Below are positions 1 to 13,348 of a DNA stretch of 64,000 nt, piece after piece; within the stretch, counting starts at the first letter, position 1, and every line of letters starts with the position of its first letter. Under the pieces are notes generated by a model, which was given only the letters and a program-made list of their open reading frames with translations, ran no database searches and was not told the origin of the DNA. Made by a program: the position numbers and the translations under genes. The stretch covers positions 10,830,428 to 10,894,427 of the forward strand of contig CM017567.1 in the NCBI GenBank assembly GCA_007844125.1. Reading direction: 5' to 3'. This DNA is from Sinonovacula constricta. Its lineage: Eukaryota > Mollusca > Bivalvia > Cardiida > Solecurtidae.

Positions 1-3000
1 TGTAGTATTTTAAATCATGAGACTTTTTTGTAATATTTTCGAATGGCTCTTGAGACCAGTGTGGGCCTTGGAAAGGTATACTGATAAAAAAGAAGTTGAG
101 TTGATATAGTTGTCCAAATAACATATTGGATACCTGATATTTAAAACAAACAAGTATACGACTGAGAATAATTTGGCCAACTATTTATTTGCTTTCTGAG
201 ACGTTTCGAAGTAATTATCACACATGTGAACACATGTTTTAACTTTGAAGTTTATGTTAATTTCTTTACAAATTTGTCATTGACTGGTTTATGACCATAT
301 TTTGGCGTTATTCTTAACAAGAACACATTGTTTTATATGTTTTCCTACACTACGCGTACTTCATTGATTGTCTTCTTTAAAATTACAAAGCAAAAATAAA
401 ATGTATTTTTGATGTGTGGTGTGTTGTGGTTTGCATCTAATAAAGTTATTATATTCAGTTAATATTTATATCCTGCTTGAAGAGATTGCTTCATTCAATT
501 TCTACACATAAATTACGTTTATATCTCCTTTGACAAATCTGGTCATAAGGGTGCGTCTGCCATCAATCGCACATCTTCGTTTGTTCACAATGAGAGCAGA
601 TGGGAGAAAGGTACACTTTGATCAATTACCTTTTTCCAACTTCTTGGAGCAATTAAAACCCTAATGGAACAAAAGTAACTGTGTATACTCGTTGTTGTTA
701 TTTGTTGCAAACCGTGTCGGTGTCCCAAATGAAGCATTAGGGTGTAAATGTGTTAAACTTGTTCATCTTAAGTTGTGTTCAATTTTGTACTTTGCTTAAC
801 AAAACATTTATGGTTGTATTATTCGGTGCTTTTCTGTTTTACATTATATACAATATACGGCTCTTTTTGAACAATAACTGCACCACGGTAATGTCTAAAC
901 AGTTTTACTTCATTTTCAGATAAGGTATGAATTGTTATCTCAAGAAAATGTGTCTAAAGTGTGCCTACAATGAGTTACAAGTATTAAATGCTATCTAAAC
1001 AGACCTGTCTTATACGTTTTATTCTAACCTTATATAGATATGTTTAACAGTTATACGCTTTTAAACTTTGTATTATTTGTATTGCTTAATAGGTCAGTAT
1101 TTGTTTTGCTCTGCATTATTTAACACACAAGAAACAATAACACGTTATATATGCCATATATTTTTATTAAAATATAGAACAATTGCATGTTGTATTTTTT
1201 TTATTTCTTTTCTGAAGACTATATTTAAGTATAGCATGCATATTTGAGCGGGATATATTATTGGATTTTTTTTGGACATTTTCGTTATAACAGAACTCTC
1301 TAACTAAGTGTAATATCTTGCATAAACACTAACATATGTCAGAATGCCACTAACTTTGATCTGTCTTACATAAGTTTAATGTCACTTCTCAAAAACGTAG
1401 ATTTTAAAAGTACAGAAAAATCCTTTGTTAATCCCTTACAAGTTTTGTTTTGTTTCGCATCAATATTAATATTATTTTCATAGGAAATATTATTTTATAA
1501 ACATAAGTATATCATAAACATAATAAAAAGCATAATTTAACAGAATTTGTCTTCGAAATAGCAAGTGGATTTTAATACAAATTATTTAATTATTTAATCT
1601 TTAGCAACTATAGCACAGAGTTATGGCGTCCAAATGTTCAGATAAAACATTCAGATAAAGTCGCTAAATGCATGAAAACCACTACTCACAATGTACAGTC
1701 AATATCAAACATATTCATGTTTATAGTTTGGTACTTGTACCCCACATACTTGGTCTTGAGATGTCTGATCCTTCAACAATACGGGGATTACATCACATTA
1801 AGTATACCGTACATAATAGGGATGGTCTAATATCATTGTACACTCGTACCTTTACCTAACTTGCTTGAAAAACGAATATAGAGAACCTTCATTTACCCAT
1901 TATCTTAATTCTACTTTCTCTCAATATATTTTGCTGAATTTCTTTTGACATTGCATAGTTTTTATAAATATGTTCTGTGCCACCAAATCTCGTTGTTCAA
2001 TCATTTTTACAAAGTGTGTTCAGTTGTAGGTTAAATACCATTAAATTATACATTTTAAGACGATATATGCTCTATCACGCTAGTCACTAAATTTGACATG
2101 TGTTTCCAACTGAACTGTCAAATTTTTACAATGCAAATTAGGCAGTATGTTTCCGTTGCCTTAATAATATGATGAAAGTAACCTAGACAGGATGACAAGA
2201 TAATCACTCTCTATAGTATATATTTTATCCAACGTTGCTGTATATTGGTATGAAATATAAATCATTACATCCGTGGTATGTTTCTAACCCTTACTCTTTT
2301 ACGTTATGAATTACAAGATATGTCTGTATGTAAAGAAAAACTAGGTGTAAAGATGTCGAGGTCTATCAGAAATAAAGTCTCATGGTATTCATTTGATAGA
2401 TTGTGTAGACTGGAACGCATGGTATTTGTCTTAATATATTATATTTGGTTATTAAATGCGCGACCTTGTGAATCAATCATTATCTCTTCTTTTAACAGTT
2501 CGAGATCATTTTACGCCGACTAAGGCACTCTCGACATATATAAAATCAATTGTTTTTTGTGTGTCATATCCCAAACTAAAATAGTTTGCTGTCATAGACT
2601 TTGTAACTTTTTAAGTTGGACAGACGTGTACTTTTTTCACTCAACTCAATCAATTGGACTGACAATTAAAATTAAGAAATCAAAACGTAAGTCTTTCAAG
2701 AAATAAACACAAAAAATATGTATGCATCTGTGATAAAGCAATGGGAATTGTGGATACTCAGTCTTCAAAATTAATATCAAAATATACGCGGAGTTCCTCC
2801 CATGATCGTAGAGTTTTCCATTTTATTTGTTGGCAAAGGTATGTTTAACGAACAAAAACAGTTCATGCATCAAGAATCAAAGCCTACCGACATTGGTTTG
2901 TAACGTCTTCCAATGTTACCTAGAAATGATTTCATAGAAACCTATGAAATGAAAACCGGCACATTGAGAATTGCTGTCCTTCCTAACAAACTACATTTCT

Positions 3001-3558
3001 AATTAAAGAACAATGTAATGTATTTTCCCACATCGTATAAGCGCGAAATTTCGTGTGGCGTAAGCTTGACGTCATGACGTGATTTTCTATCAGTTATTGC
3101 TTTGTAACACTTGTGGGATCGGATAAACAGGACAAACTGCAAGAGTGAAACTGTGGAACGGGAAATTGATCTATGTATCTATAAGCGGCGTTTACATGTA
3201 ACAGTTCCTGGAAAAGTCCATGGAGCTATGTTGTTCTATAAGCAAGTGCAAAATGTAAAGTGGGGCTCTTTCATGCATTGAATTTTGGTTAATATTCCCT
3301 TTTGTGAATATTAGAATTAAAGAAAATTGTAGATTGAAATGTTGCTACACCATTACTTGTCACTTGAAATTGTTAATGTTCCATATGTGTATGGATGATT
3401 TGTTTAATTTACATTGCATTTGTTACGACGATCTACTGTGTACAAGTCAGATATTCTGTTCTGCCGTTTGTATTCGAAATTTTCACATGCCTCCAAAGAC
3501 AATGTGTTACAGCATATAATTTTAGGAAAACAATGATATTGAACGTTGCGGAGAGAAG
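1..3558. other. AT-rich non-coding stretch, no gene recognised
   Basis: Only short chance reading frames (81 codons or fewer) are present, none with a recognisable domain or coding-like composition. A small feature is a perfect TGACGTCA at 3067-3074, followed at once by TGACGTGA. The sequence just before 3558 should hold the 5' part and terminal repeat of the mariner remnant that follows, but I could not identify them by eye. Confidence 0.6.
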
Positions 3559-3623
3559 ATCTACATATAAGTAAGTAAAGTGCCAGGTGGGTGCCAAAGC
3601 TGCTGTCTGATCATCAAAAGGCC

Positions 3624-3713
3624 TAGCTCGTGTTATACTTTAAAACGTTTCTGGGGCGTTATGAAGTCTAGCTCGTGTTATATTTTAAAACGTTTCTGGG
3701 GCGTTTTGAAGTC
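3624..3713 (+). repeat. 45-bp tandem duplication inside the mariner
   Basis: Two adjacent 45-base copies (3624-3668 and 3669-3713) differ at only two positions. The period is exactly 15 codons and each copy starts with the same TAG in the transposase frame. It lies between the SARWVP motif and the GDAFLYHIV stretch before the first catalytic Asp. Because both copies carry the stop, the duplication probably arose after the element was already dead. Confidence 0.9.
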
Positions 3714-3951
3714 TGTGGAGATGCATTCCTCTACCACATTGTAGAGATAAAACCATGTTTCTAGCATTATCGCCCTGAAGCAAAGGCACAGCTATCCACA
3801 TGGAAGACTCAGACAATCCACAACCGAAGACAGCTGAGTCATGAAGTCTTGCGGTAAACACATATTTATGTTTTTTATGGACAGGCGTGGAATGCTTCAC
3901 ATTCACCAGGCGCCCGATGGAAAGACCGTAAATGCCGCATATTATGAAAAA

Positions 3952-4128
3952 GTAAATATTTTTGAATAATAATTATCACAATACTACAATAACAATCTAT
4001 AATAATAATAATAATATCTTATTTATAAATAACATAATATAGATATTAAACATGATATCTTTGTTTACAGGTGCGGTACATCATAAAACTATTGTTTTCT
4101 TGTGTCAATATAACTTGTCTATTTGTAG
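3952..4128 (+). other. Intron-like 177-bp insert in the mariner
   Basis: The transposase reading ...NAAYYEK stops at 3951 and resumes as VLRRDM at 4129 with no residue lost, in phase 0. The intervening 177 bases begin GTAAAT and end CTATTTGTAG after a T-rich tract, as a spliceosomal intron would. The insert is much more AT-rich than the flanking transposase and includes a short (ATA)n run. It could be a genuine intron, an intron-like insertion, or an unrelated insertion with chance GT/AG ends. Confidence 0.5.
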
Positions 4129-4489
4129 GTTCTGCGCAGAGACATGACACATGCGTTAAGGAACAAGAGGCCAGGTGCTAATCAAGAAGATTTTGATTCT
4201 CTACCAAGACAATGCACCGGCCCACACAGCATCTAGCACACACAGTGAGATCTATGTTTGCGGCTTTCAAAGCCAAGAACACCCACCTTGCAGTCCTTGG
4301 CGCCAATGGACTTTCGTATTTGGTCCGGAAGTCACCTCTTTAACAATGCAAATGACCTGGTGGTCGAGACCTAGAGATAAGTGTCAGCATTTGACAGTCG
4401 ATGGTTTAGAGATACATACAAGTGGGTAACACGTCATAGAAAGTGTACACTGTATACAAAAGGGTAAGGATTATATCGAAAAAGTTTGA

Positions 4490-4781
4490 TGAGTGATTTG
4501 GCGCGACGTCATTATTAACGTCGTCAGTCAGCATAGCGTGCGCCGGGTGGCAGTAAGTGACTTTGTTTAAACTAATGTTAAAATACACTTTCATTATATA
4601 TCTTTATGATTTTAAATCATCAAGGTTATCAGATAGTAAATTTATAACTGACAACTTGTTTAAGTAAAGTTCTCAAACTTCTGAGACATTCTTCGCATTT
4701 CAAAGATATACCTCAACAATTTGGCTGACTTCAACAGCAATATTGTTTTTTATTCACAACGGTGTTAAAATCTTGTTCCAG
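4490..4781. other. Mariner 3' flank, nothing recognised
   Basis: Non-coding sequence after the transposase stop. It should contain the element's 3' terminal repeat, which I could not identify. A T-rich tract ending TTGTTCCAG just before 4782 looks like a 3' splice site. Confidence 0.4.
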
Positions 4782-5044
4782 ATTTAGATGCTAATGAGCC
4801 TGTTCACGCCCAGATTAAGAGCTCAACATCTGCTCTGATGGAGAATATCATTCATGAAGTGTAAACACAGATTAAACATTGAGTTCTCACCATATTTACA
4901 CTTATTTTGCACCAGTCCATCGATTTGGTTGATACTGACAATACTAACTCGGAAACATTAGCGGTTCGAACATGCTATGAAAGAGGCTATCAGGCGCTCA
5001 ATCAAATGTTGAATAAATTTTCAACAACAAATGAAATGTTATAG
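4782..5044 (+). pseudogene. Possible coding remnant or two small exons, unidentified
   Basis: After TTGTTCCAG, one frame reads LDANEPVHAQIKSSTSAL and on to HEV. It is broken by two stops, then continues in the same frame as SIDLVDTDNTNSETLAV and on to TTNEML before a stop at 5042-5044. The amino-acid mix is more protein-like than nearby random frames. The stops fall in a 57-base segment (4859-4915) that begins GT and ends CACCAG, so it could be read as a tiny in-phase intron. I do not recognise the protein. It may equally be a decayed transposon gene or chance. Confidence 0.25.
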
Positions 5045-8000
5045 TAAATGTAAGTAAAAAAACTAACTTGTACATAGTAGTAGAGCTTCATTTTGCTGAA
5101 ATAATCAATTGCAGCCCCATTTTGCTTTTGGTACTATTACAAAAAATGTTGACATTCTTAAATCTATAATTAAACTCATTATTACACATAGCTGCAATAG
5201 CTACATAGTATGTGTGGATACTTGTAAGTTCTAGTCAGCTGAACTTAAGGGGAGCTATTATTGATTGAGTGGTCGGCAAATTGCATAAATCTAATTTGAT
5301 AAAGACTACGAATGATCAGATTAAACCAATGCCCGACTGCCTGAATCAGTGATGTATGTGGTAGGTCTAGCCGTAGGATAACCTTATCATATTTCATCCA
5401 AAAAGTGATTTATTTAATTTATTAGAGGAGAAATAGGATGCGTATTTATTACAAAAGGTGCGCTGACGATTTGTAATATAATAAGTTTAGCTGTTTTTTA
5501 ATTAACTGTAATATATCACTCATAGTATATTTTAATGAAAATTCAACTTTAAGGTTAAATGCACGAACTTAAACTTAAATTGGTCTAAGTTTGAAATTGA
5601 AAAAAAAGAAATTGTTCAGTTACCACAGATATTTGAATCTTATCGTAGAATCGTAGAAATTTCTCATGGTGAACATAAAAATATATCATCAAAGTCAGTT
5701 ATAGAAGTTTGATTTAGTGTAAGCACGTGGTTCGGGATTTAGAACTGATAAGATAATACTATTTAAAAGTTAAATAACACCTATTATAACGGCCTATCAG
5801 CATACGTACAGGAGATTTAAAACCTCGGTGATATGACTGTTCCTAACTGTAGCCCAAATATAAGTATGAAGTATAAGACAACAGATTAATAACGTCATTG
5901 AGTAAAATTTCTGTGATGTCATGTCAAAATTTAAATTTGCAATAGCACACACACAAAACCACCACCACCACCACAACAACAACAACAACAAACAACACAC
6001 AAACAAAAAAGCAACAACACAAACCAACACGAAATTATCGAATTATAGAAATGAATCCAAACTAACCAAACAAAATTGAATATTGTGAAGCGACTACATG
6101 TATATGTAATGCATAGTCGAATGATCCAGAAGTAATAACATACTTAACTGTCCTTACGGACTGACACCATACCCTCAAGAATTGGATATAATACATATTA
6201 AGTAAAACCAATATAGTAAGCAATCAAAAATGCCAGGTTACAGTGACTTTTAAAAAGAAACATTTAAATGCCAATACTTAGTCACTGTAAATAAAGTACA
6301 ACTCAAACAGATTATATTTTATGTGCTTTTCTTAATCGTATAAGGCCGTTTTAACTGATGAGTTGATCTCTAAACCAGACGTTGACATAACCACGGATAA
6401 AGATCGTTCTGGTTATAATAAAGATTATCTTTCACAGTGCAAACAAATAATAATTGTTATTTTAACTAATAAGTTAAACATAGGTAAATCGCATTGCTTT
6501 GACGTAGCCACAGCTCATTGACTTTATTTTTGAATAAAGTATATTCCTATATAATATAATTTATGCTATTATTGCTTTTATCTTTTATAATACCATTTAA
6601 TTCTTTAAAATTTCAGACAAAAATCTGTAGCATGTCATATAAAAGAGTTAAGACTCTTTCTATGAAACACTGTTATGTTAGGTTTAGTAACGTTTCGTTA
6701 AACCGTTTGCAAATTAAAAAGAAATAATCACCGGATAAGTTGATGAACGATCTTGATTATTTCAGAGTGTATCCATGATTCAGTGAATCCTTGCATTAAT
6801 GTCCTTTTAAAATTGACTAATCTGAAAAACAAATCCGCCTTGAAATTTAACATATCGCATAGACGGACACCGGTTATTTCTCTCGATATATCAAATCTAC
6901 ATCATATTTCTTTTTATAGACACAGTCTATCTATATCGGTCATTATACGTCTTATTAGACAGCTAAGATGAGAATGACTGTAATATTTCCGGATCTGTGC
7001 CCTAGCAACTCAAATTGTTTTGCGAATTGCGTATTAACTAACCTTGAAACATTGCTTTTAAACAAGTAATACACACTCGTGGTAACAAATTAACAGTTGC
7101 AATTGCTAGAAAAGATCATACATTGTTTTAAACATACTGTTTCTTGCATACATCGGTAAACTATGTACTTAACATTGTACTTAATATTATAGGGCTTTAA
7201 TGTTCCAACAGACTACCATTTAGTATAAAAAAACAACATAAATTCATTAAGTACAGTATCATATTATCGACACCACTCAATTATCAATTTTCATGAAAAA
7301 GTATTCGACATTCACACAAACTGTCTGGTCACGTGAAAGCAAATGCAATGTTAATGATAACTGATAATATTATCATAACAAGATTTTTGGCATGTAAGTG
7401 CCATATGTCGCCACCACATACCTGGTTATTATCTTTCACGAAATATTTTCCTAAAAACCCGTTTTTTAAAAGAAAATTTCCGTTTTTCTGAAAATTAAAA
7501 TGTTTTCACGATACCACTTATCTTAAACTATATTTTTACATTTGGATACCTTTGGCGTTTGTCGAATTCCTAATTCGGCTTGCTATACAAGACGTGGATA
7601 AGAAATCAAATAGCGTTAGCATATCTATATTTACATAAGTAATAATGTGAACATTTAACTGGTAAGTATTTTAGAAACAATGACATATTTCCGTGAGGAC
7701 ATTTATTTGATATGTTAAGTGACAAAAAAATGACTACAGTTTCGTGATACCAGATATATATCAAGAAAACCTCAAAACAGTTCGTGATCAAAATTGCTTA
7801 AAAATGTTAATAACCTGGTGTCGAAAATATGCCACTATAATTATGTTTAAAATCGACGTGTCAACGTTAATAGGGAAATTTGATAAAAAGATATAAACTT
7901 ACTGAAGACGCAAGGAAACGAACCGTAGACTTGCTAGAAATAATGGGTTAACATTATATTTTAACACGTACAGAGAAATGGTTCTCATATTGAGCCAGCA

Positions 8001-8314
8001 TAAAAAGAAATGACACAACGGGACTGGGCAGAAAGAAAGGCTTAATGCCTTGTATAAGTTATATAGATTGTACATGACCAAAAAAAAAATACCCATTCAT
8101 TTTAATAAATTTCTAAAATATATAAACACGCAAGTTGTACTGCTAAAAATCTTCTACTAAATCAACTAATTCCGCAAAAAGAAGTTTAACGCTGGTTGAA
8201 AAAGCAAAACATTGCTTATTTTATGCTTTTGAAAGGTTCTATAATTAGGTATATTTTTTATTCAGGATTTAAGGCAACATAAACATTGGCCTGAAAGTGT
8301 AGATAATATGGAAA
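5045..8314. other. AT-rich non-coding stretch
   Basis: No gene, RNA gene or transposon recognised. It contains a short A/C-rich simple-sequence tract listed separately. The open frames here are short, with low-complexity or hydrophobic AT-driven composition. Confidence 0.55.
5946..6030. repeat. (ACC)n/(AAC)n imperfect microsatellite
   Basis: A run of about five ACC units passes into about seven AAC units and then into A/C-rich sequence. The minus-strand frame across it (Leu/Trp runs) is a by-product of the repeat. Confidence 0.85.
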
Positions 8315-8604
8315 AACTACAACTACAACATCAACAACAACTACTACCACTAGTACTACTACTACCAGTACTACAACAACAACTACTACTACTACTATTA
8401 CTACTACTATAACTGCTGTTACTACTACTACTACTGCTGCTGCTACTTCTACTGCTACTACAACTACAACTACTACTGCTATTACCACTACTACAGCTGC
8501 TGCTACTACTACTGCTACGACTACCACTACTTTTACTTCTACTACTACTACTACAGCTACTACACAACAACTACTACTAATACTGCTTCTACTACTAGTA
8601 ATAG
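8315..8604. repeat. (ACT)n-class trinucleotide array, imperfect
   Basis: About 290 bases of CTA/ACT/ACA/GCT triplets on the plus strand with many substitutions but a well-kept 3-base period. Because the period is three, long minus-strand frames appear (Val-rich in one register, Ser-rich in another); these are artefacts. Confidence 0.95.
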
Positions 8605-10766
8605 AAATAATAATTTAGTTCAACGTGTTGCTTCAAGTGCTTCACATAAACAATTCCGAGTTTTTATGCTTTAACCGTAACTTGAAAGATGGACGTCAAA
8701 ATTTTTTTTATGATTGGTAGTTCATGAAAGACCTGTCTTACATTCGATTGTTTTTTTTTTCTAAGTAATATGACAGAATGAACAATTCTCGTTCCTCTCG
8801 CCGTCTTAGTATTCTAAACGTATTTCAGATTTAGGAAATATGGCCATTGTCTCAATATTTCACGGACCTGTCAGGTATAATCTAGTTACATCTCAATAAA
8901 TTGTCTGCGAAACAGAATCTGTAGACAATATAAGATCAAAGACCACACACGTCCATGTATTCCTCGTGATTTCTGGAAATAATTGTTATTCATCCATAAC
9001 CATGACATATTACATACCATAACCACTGTATGATTAAAAATAACTATTGTGTACACTTAATACACACCGTCGCAGTAAATGCTATTTATGTTGTAAGTAT
9101 GCACATTTAAGTTAACTCATGACATATTTTATATATGTGACAAATTGCGTATAGTAATAAATTATTGATTTAATGAAATAAATTATATCGATTTTTGGTC
9201 ATATCTTGACTGCGATTATGTGAATCAATATTTTCAAATGAACATAAATGTATATCTCCGTGCAAAATGTATAGAAGACAAATACCTGTTTATTTAAGTA
9301 GCTCCTAATGAGAGAGTTATTAGAAATATAACGTCTGGTTAAAATTTCAAACCATCGTGCTATTACATTCGTGTTGAAGGCATAATCTGTTTTTACGATA
9401 GCCATTGTGACGTTAAGAAATAAATGTCAATTGAAAATAAGCTACAGACATGTAAAACAAGAGACATAAATTAATAATACACAAAAAGCCACATTATACA
9501 TGACATAGTTTATGGTTTCATACATGAATTGTATACTGCGAGAAGAATTTATTTATTAAAATAATACTCTTAAATAGGATTTTGGTGTCTAACAGGTGCA
9601 AACCACCGACCAATTATAATCATGAAACACATGGAACTCTCAACAGTAAAACCAGAAAATAAAAATTACGCAAGATACTATTAATCAGAAATATATATAT
9701 ACAAGCAGTTACCGTGTTATTTTTTGCCATTTATTAAATGTTAAAGGGTTAGATCACGCTCAATGTAATGTTACAAGCAAAGGCAGTTTCATAATTTCAT
9801 ATGAATTACAATCAGATCTGAATGTTGATGAAATATTTCCAAAGTAACAATTAAAATGAGAAAAAAACTTTTTTCAAATTTATGATTTTAGTAACAGGAA
9901 ATCGGACCACAAATATCATGCAAAAACGAAAATCGCCGTGTATTTCTTTAGAAAGACATAGATCATTTTTGTTCTAAATATTTTGTTACCTTTTCTAGGA
10001 ATACATATGCCTTTTTTGAAAATGACTTCTTTATCCAAAATCCATTGTAATATCATACTTTCAATTCAATGCTATCACTTGAAATTACAAACGAGGTTTT
10101 ACAATATGAAACATATAGGACACTTTACAAGATTCTCATTAAAACTGTCCCATTTTCACTAAATTAAACTAATAACAGAACCTTAAGGAAACCTTTGAAT
10201 GAAGAGCTATTTTAAATGAAGCCGCAGTTTGTTAAAAATGTAGGCTTTCGTATTTCGTATTCTTGTACTATTAAACAAGTTCCTAGCAGAATAAAATGTT
10301 TGACATTTCTGTATGGCATCATTTCTCTAGTTACTGATATCAGCAACCACTCCATAATTGTAAGAAATACCAAAGGATTATTTTTACAAAGTGTTAATAA
10401 TTTTATACAATCTCATAAACTTTTGTTTTTATTGTGACATAAATGCTAAAGTTGTTTTTCAAAAGTAAACCCATTATGACATGTCATCAACCTCATAAGC
10501 AGTTACGCTTATTTAAAATTAGCAATACAGTAATAAAAATAAATGGTAATGTTTTCTATTAGAATGATATGGAGCGATTTAGTCTCAATGAACTTCAGTA
10601 GGTAATTAGACTGGGTTGATAGGGCATTTAAGGTATACATTATCTGTAGCATGCGTATTACTTGTATTGATTATCTTATGGATTTCAGATCCCTTTTTCA
10701 TGCAGCATTATATTAATTATCGATATGATATATATCCATCTTATACCCACCCCTCTGCCTTTTCTT
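8605..10766. other. AT-rich non-coding stretch
   Basis: No gene or mobile element recognised. Short frames only, none with motifs. Confidence 0.55.
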
Positions 10767-10875
10767 CTTGCTGTTACTACTTCTACTACTCGCCCTCCTT
10801 CTAATTCGACTACTACTTCTACTACTACTACTACTACAACTTACACTAGTATCACTACTTCTCTTACTCGCCCTT

Positions 10876-10957
<82 letters not shown>

Positions 10958-10971
10958 TACTACCTACTACA

Positions 10972-11015
<44 letters not shown>

Positions 11016-11097
11016 TACTACAATTACTTCTGCTGCAGCTACTGCTACTTCTGCTGCGGCTACTACTACTACTTCTGGTAGTGCTACTTCTACTACG
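10767..11097. repeat. (ACT)n-class trinucleotide array
   Basis: About 330 bases dominated by ACT/CTA on the plus strand, with a nearly pure core at 10878-10950 and more variable flanks. Thr-rich and Leu-rich frames (up to 166 codons) overlap it in different registers and are repeat by-products. Same motif class as the arrays at 8.3 and 52.2 kb. Confidence 0.95.
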
Positions 11098-13348
11098 CCA
11101 TCATCAAGACAAGTACAACATTATTTAAACAAAACTGTACACGTTTATGTTTGTGTTGGTGCATTAGACTTATCTAACAATATGGTACTGGTTAATACTA
11201 TGTTGTCCAAGTTTAAGGCATGTTTTGATTTAACAATACTTGAGCAAGTTTGGGTTATTGATATATAGTAAGAAAAAGCAATTGATGCGTGAGAGAAGGT
11301 AATTGGAAGGAACTGGATACATACCGTTTACTTTATTTTATTATCTATTTGAAAACTATATTATTTAACCATAGTCTATTAAATTAAAAAAACAGAAAGA
11401 AAAGAAATACCTTTAAAACGTGTTTTATCTTATGAACCTAATCCTCTTTACACACGTCTTAATACAATATCGATAAGCCATGAAACGTTTAGTTACGTCA
11501 GTTGCAAGACAAACCCATTTGTATTAAAACGCGTTCGGTTTTATCTAAAATGGCAATGAAACAGGGAATTGAACTGTCAATTACTAATGTTTCATCGAGA
11601 TGGAAAGAGTGCCAAGGATATCTCATTGGCATTTAAACGTCGTTATCAATACAGTCCTGATATAATTTACCTCAGATTCTGGGAGTTGGTCGTTTAATGT
11701 GCATTAATCAAGAACCCACTTGTTCTTTGTAAATGGTGCCCATGGTCATTTCATTAAACGTTAATGTCTGAACCTATAATTCAGTACTTAAAGGCCACCA
11801 AATGATTAACTTTATTATTGATAATCGACCTTCCGTAATTTTACATTGACTGTAAACTTTGCATGTAATATGACTACAAGTACTTGTAAGCTGAAGGTTT
11901 GTCCTGAAATGGACGTATGTTAATATGAATGGTATTTTACACATATTATAATGAAATAAATGTTCAATTATGCATACAGTAAATATTTTAATTAACTGCT
12001 GAACAAATCTTATAGATAAATGTGTAGAAAACAATTGTTTATGCAAACTTTGTATGTTACCTTTTCAAGCCTAAAATAATAGGATGACTAGATTCATTAC
12101 TTATTTCTCTTTGGTATTGCATAAAAGATGTGAAAACAAAATGTACCAAGCACTTTGTCATTTCAAAAAGCTTTATTGTACATGATAAATGCATGTTTTC
12201 ATGCAGCATTGACTGTCAAAAATAACAAATAACAAATGGCTCAGTAGGGACGGAAGCACTGGGTAATTTATAGCAAAATATAATAAAAATACGAAGCTCT
12301 TCATCAATGCCCTTTTCGATAAAGACTAAATAATATTTTATACACAATGTGTGTAGCGTTAATAATACGCCTGTTACACAATTTTAAATACAACTACTAC
12401 GACAGGCTCTATCGTCTCATTACGATGTTTGATGCTCAGTGATTATCTCTAGATTTTATGATATCCAATTATCCGAGACAATCTCCTCCTGTCAAAAGCA
12501 CATGTTGTTGCTTGGCATTTACCCATAATATATCAAAAATATTTGCTGCTGTGTTTGGTAAATTTGACATTTAACGTGCTTTACGCGGAAATATATTAGG
12601 TATGGCCTCTGTTCAACACTTTAATAATGAATCATTTACTTTTGTATAAAACTTTCGGTAAATAATGTCCGTAGCCAATATGGATCCGTTTCCTTTGTTT
12701 ACGATTTTAAGAATAAATAACTTAAATATAACTTCAAATGTTTCCAAATAAATTCAGCAAATAAATGAAAGACTTACATACATTATAATAAAGACTTTAA
12801 ATTGAGACAGACGGATGCCTCTCGGAGATTGATTTTGAAGAAAAAAACATTTTTTTTTATCAATTATTACAAATATTAAGTTTGTTCATATGAAACTTAG
12901 GTAGAATCACATGTCAGTTGTCTTTGCCAACAGCCAAATCATAACTTAAATTTGCATTTAATCAAAATATTTGCAAACAATGGTGAGGCATACTTGAGAA
13001 ATGCCATTGAATACGTAAAGTAAATAACGGTAAACGTAATTATCAACGCAATAATAGTCTCCATTTGTCTCGTATGAGCGCAAAATAAATACAACAATGA
13101 TGAAAATGATGGAACAATTATTCTTAAACAGGTGAGTCAAGCGATTGAAATGAATTGTACAAAAATGTATGATAGTCAGTCGTACACACGTATAATTGTA
13201 CATACACGAGCAATATATTGCAGAGTAGTAAACGGTTTTGTGGTCTGTTGTGCAGTAATCTAATTACGAAGGCCTTAGGAGTGAGAGATTTATACTACAA
13301 AACAACTGAACTAAACGTGGTGATTTAAAAATCTAAACTTGTACAAAT
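11098..13348. other. AT-rich non-coding stretch
   Basis: Nothing recognised on either strand. Confidence 0.55.

Larger units (their letters stand above)
3558..4489 (+). pseudogene. Degenerate mariner-family (DD34D) transposase
   Basis: Mariner transposases cut and paste their own element at TA sites through a D,D,D catalytic triad. Pieces of the protein read in order across three frames: SARWVPKLLSDHQKA (3579-3623); GDAFLYHIV just before the first Asp, GDKT, codon 3746-3748; RPEAKAQLSTWK; FFMDRRG...DGKTVNAAYYEK (ending 3951); VLRRDMTHALRNKRPG (from 4129); LYQDNAPAH with the second Asp at 4208-4210; HPP then LAPMDF with the third Asp at 4309-4311; and a tail ending KGKDYIEKV with a stop at 4487-4489. 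The second and third Asp codons start 101 bases apart. A 4-base deletion at the usual SPDLAP motif would restore the 105 bases expected for DD34D. There are at least three frameshifts, a stop in place of Val before SARWVP and TAG codons at 3624 and 3669, so it is inactive. Terminal inverted repeats were not found. The family call is firm; the subfamily is not assigned. Confidence 0.9.

Noticed and set aside
3685..3906. 73-codon minus-strand frame
   Set aside because: It lies antisense to the mariner transposase, whose plus-strand motifs explain the sequence.
8258..8570. Val-rich and Ser-rich minus-strand frames
   Set aside because: Translation of the trinucleotide array in two registers; no unique sequence domain.
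10725..11268. Thr/Leu-rich plus-strand frames up to 166 codons
   Set aside because: Driven by the (ACT)n array; the unique tail after it shows no motif.
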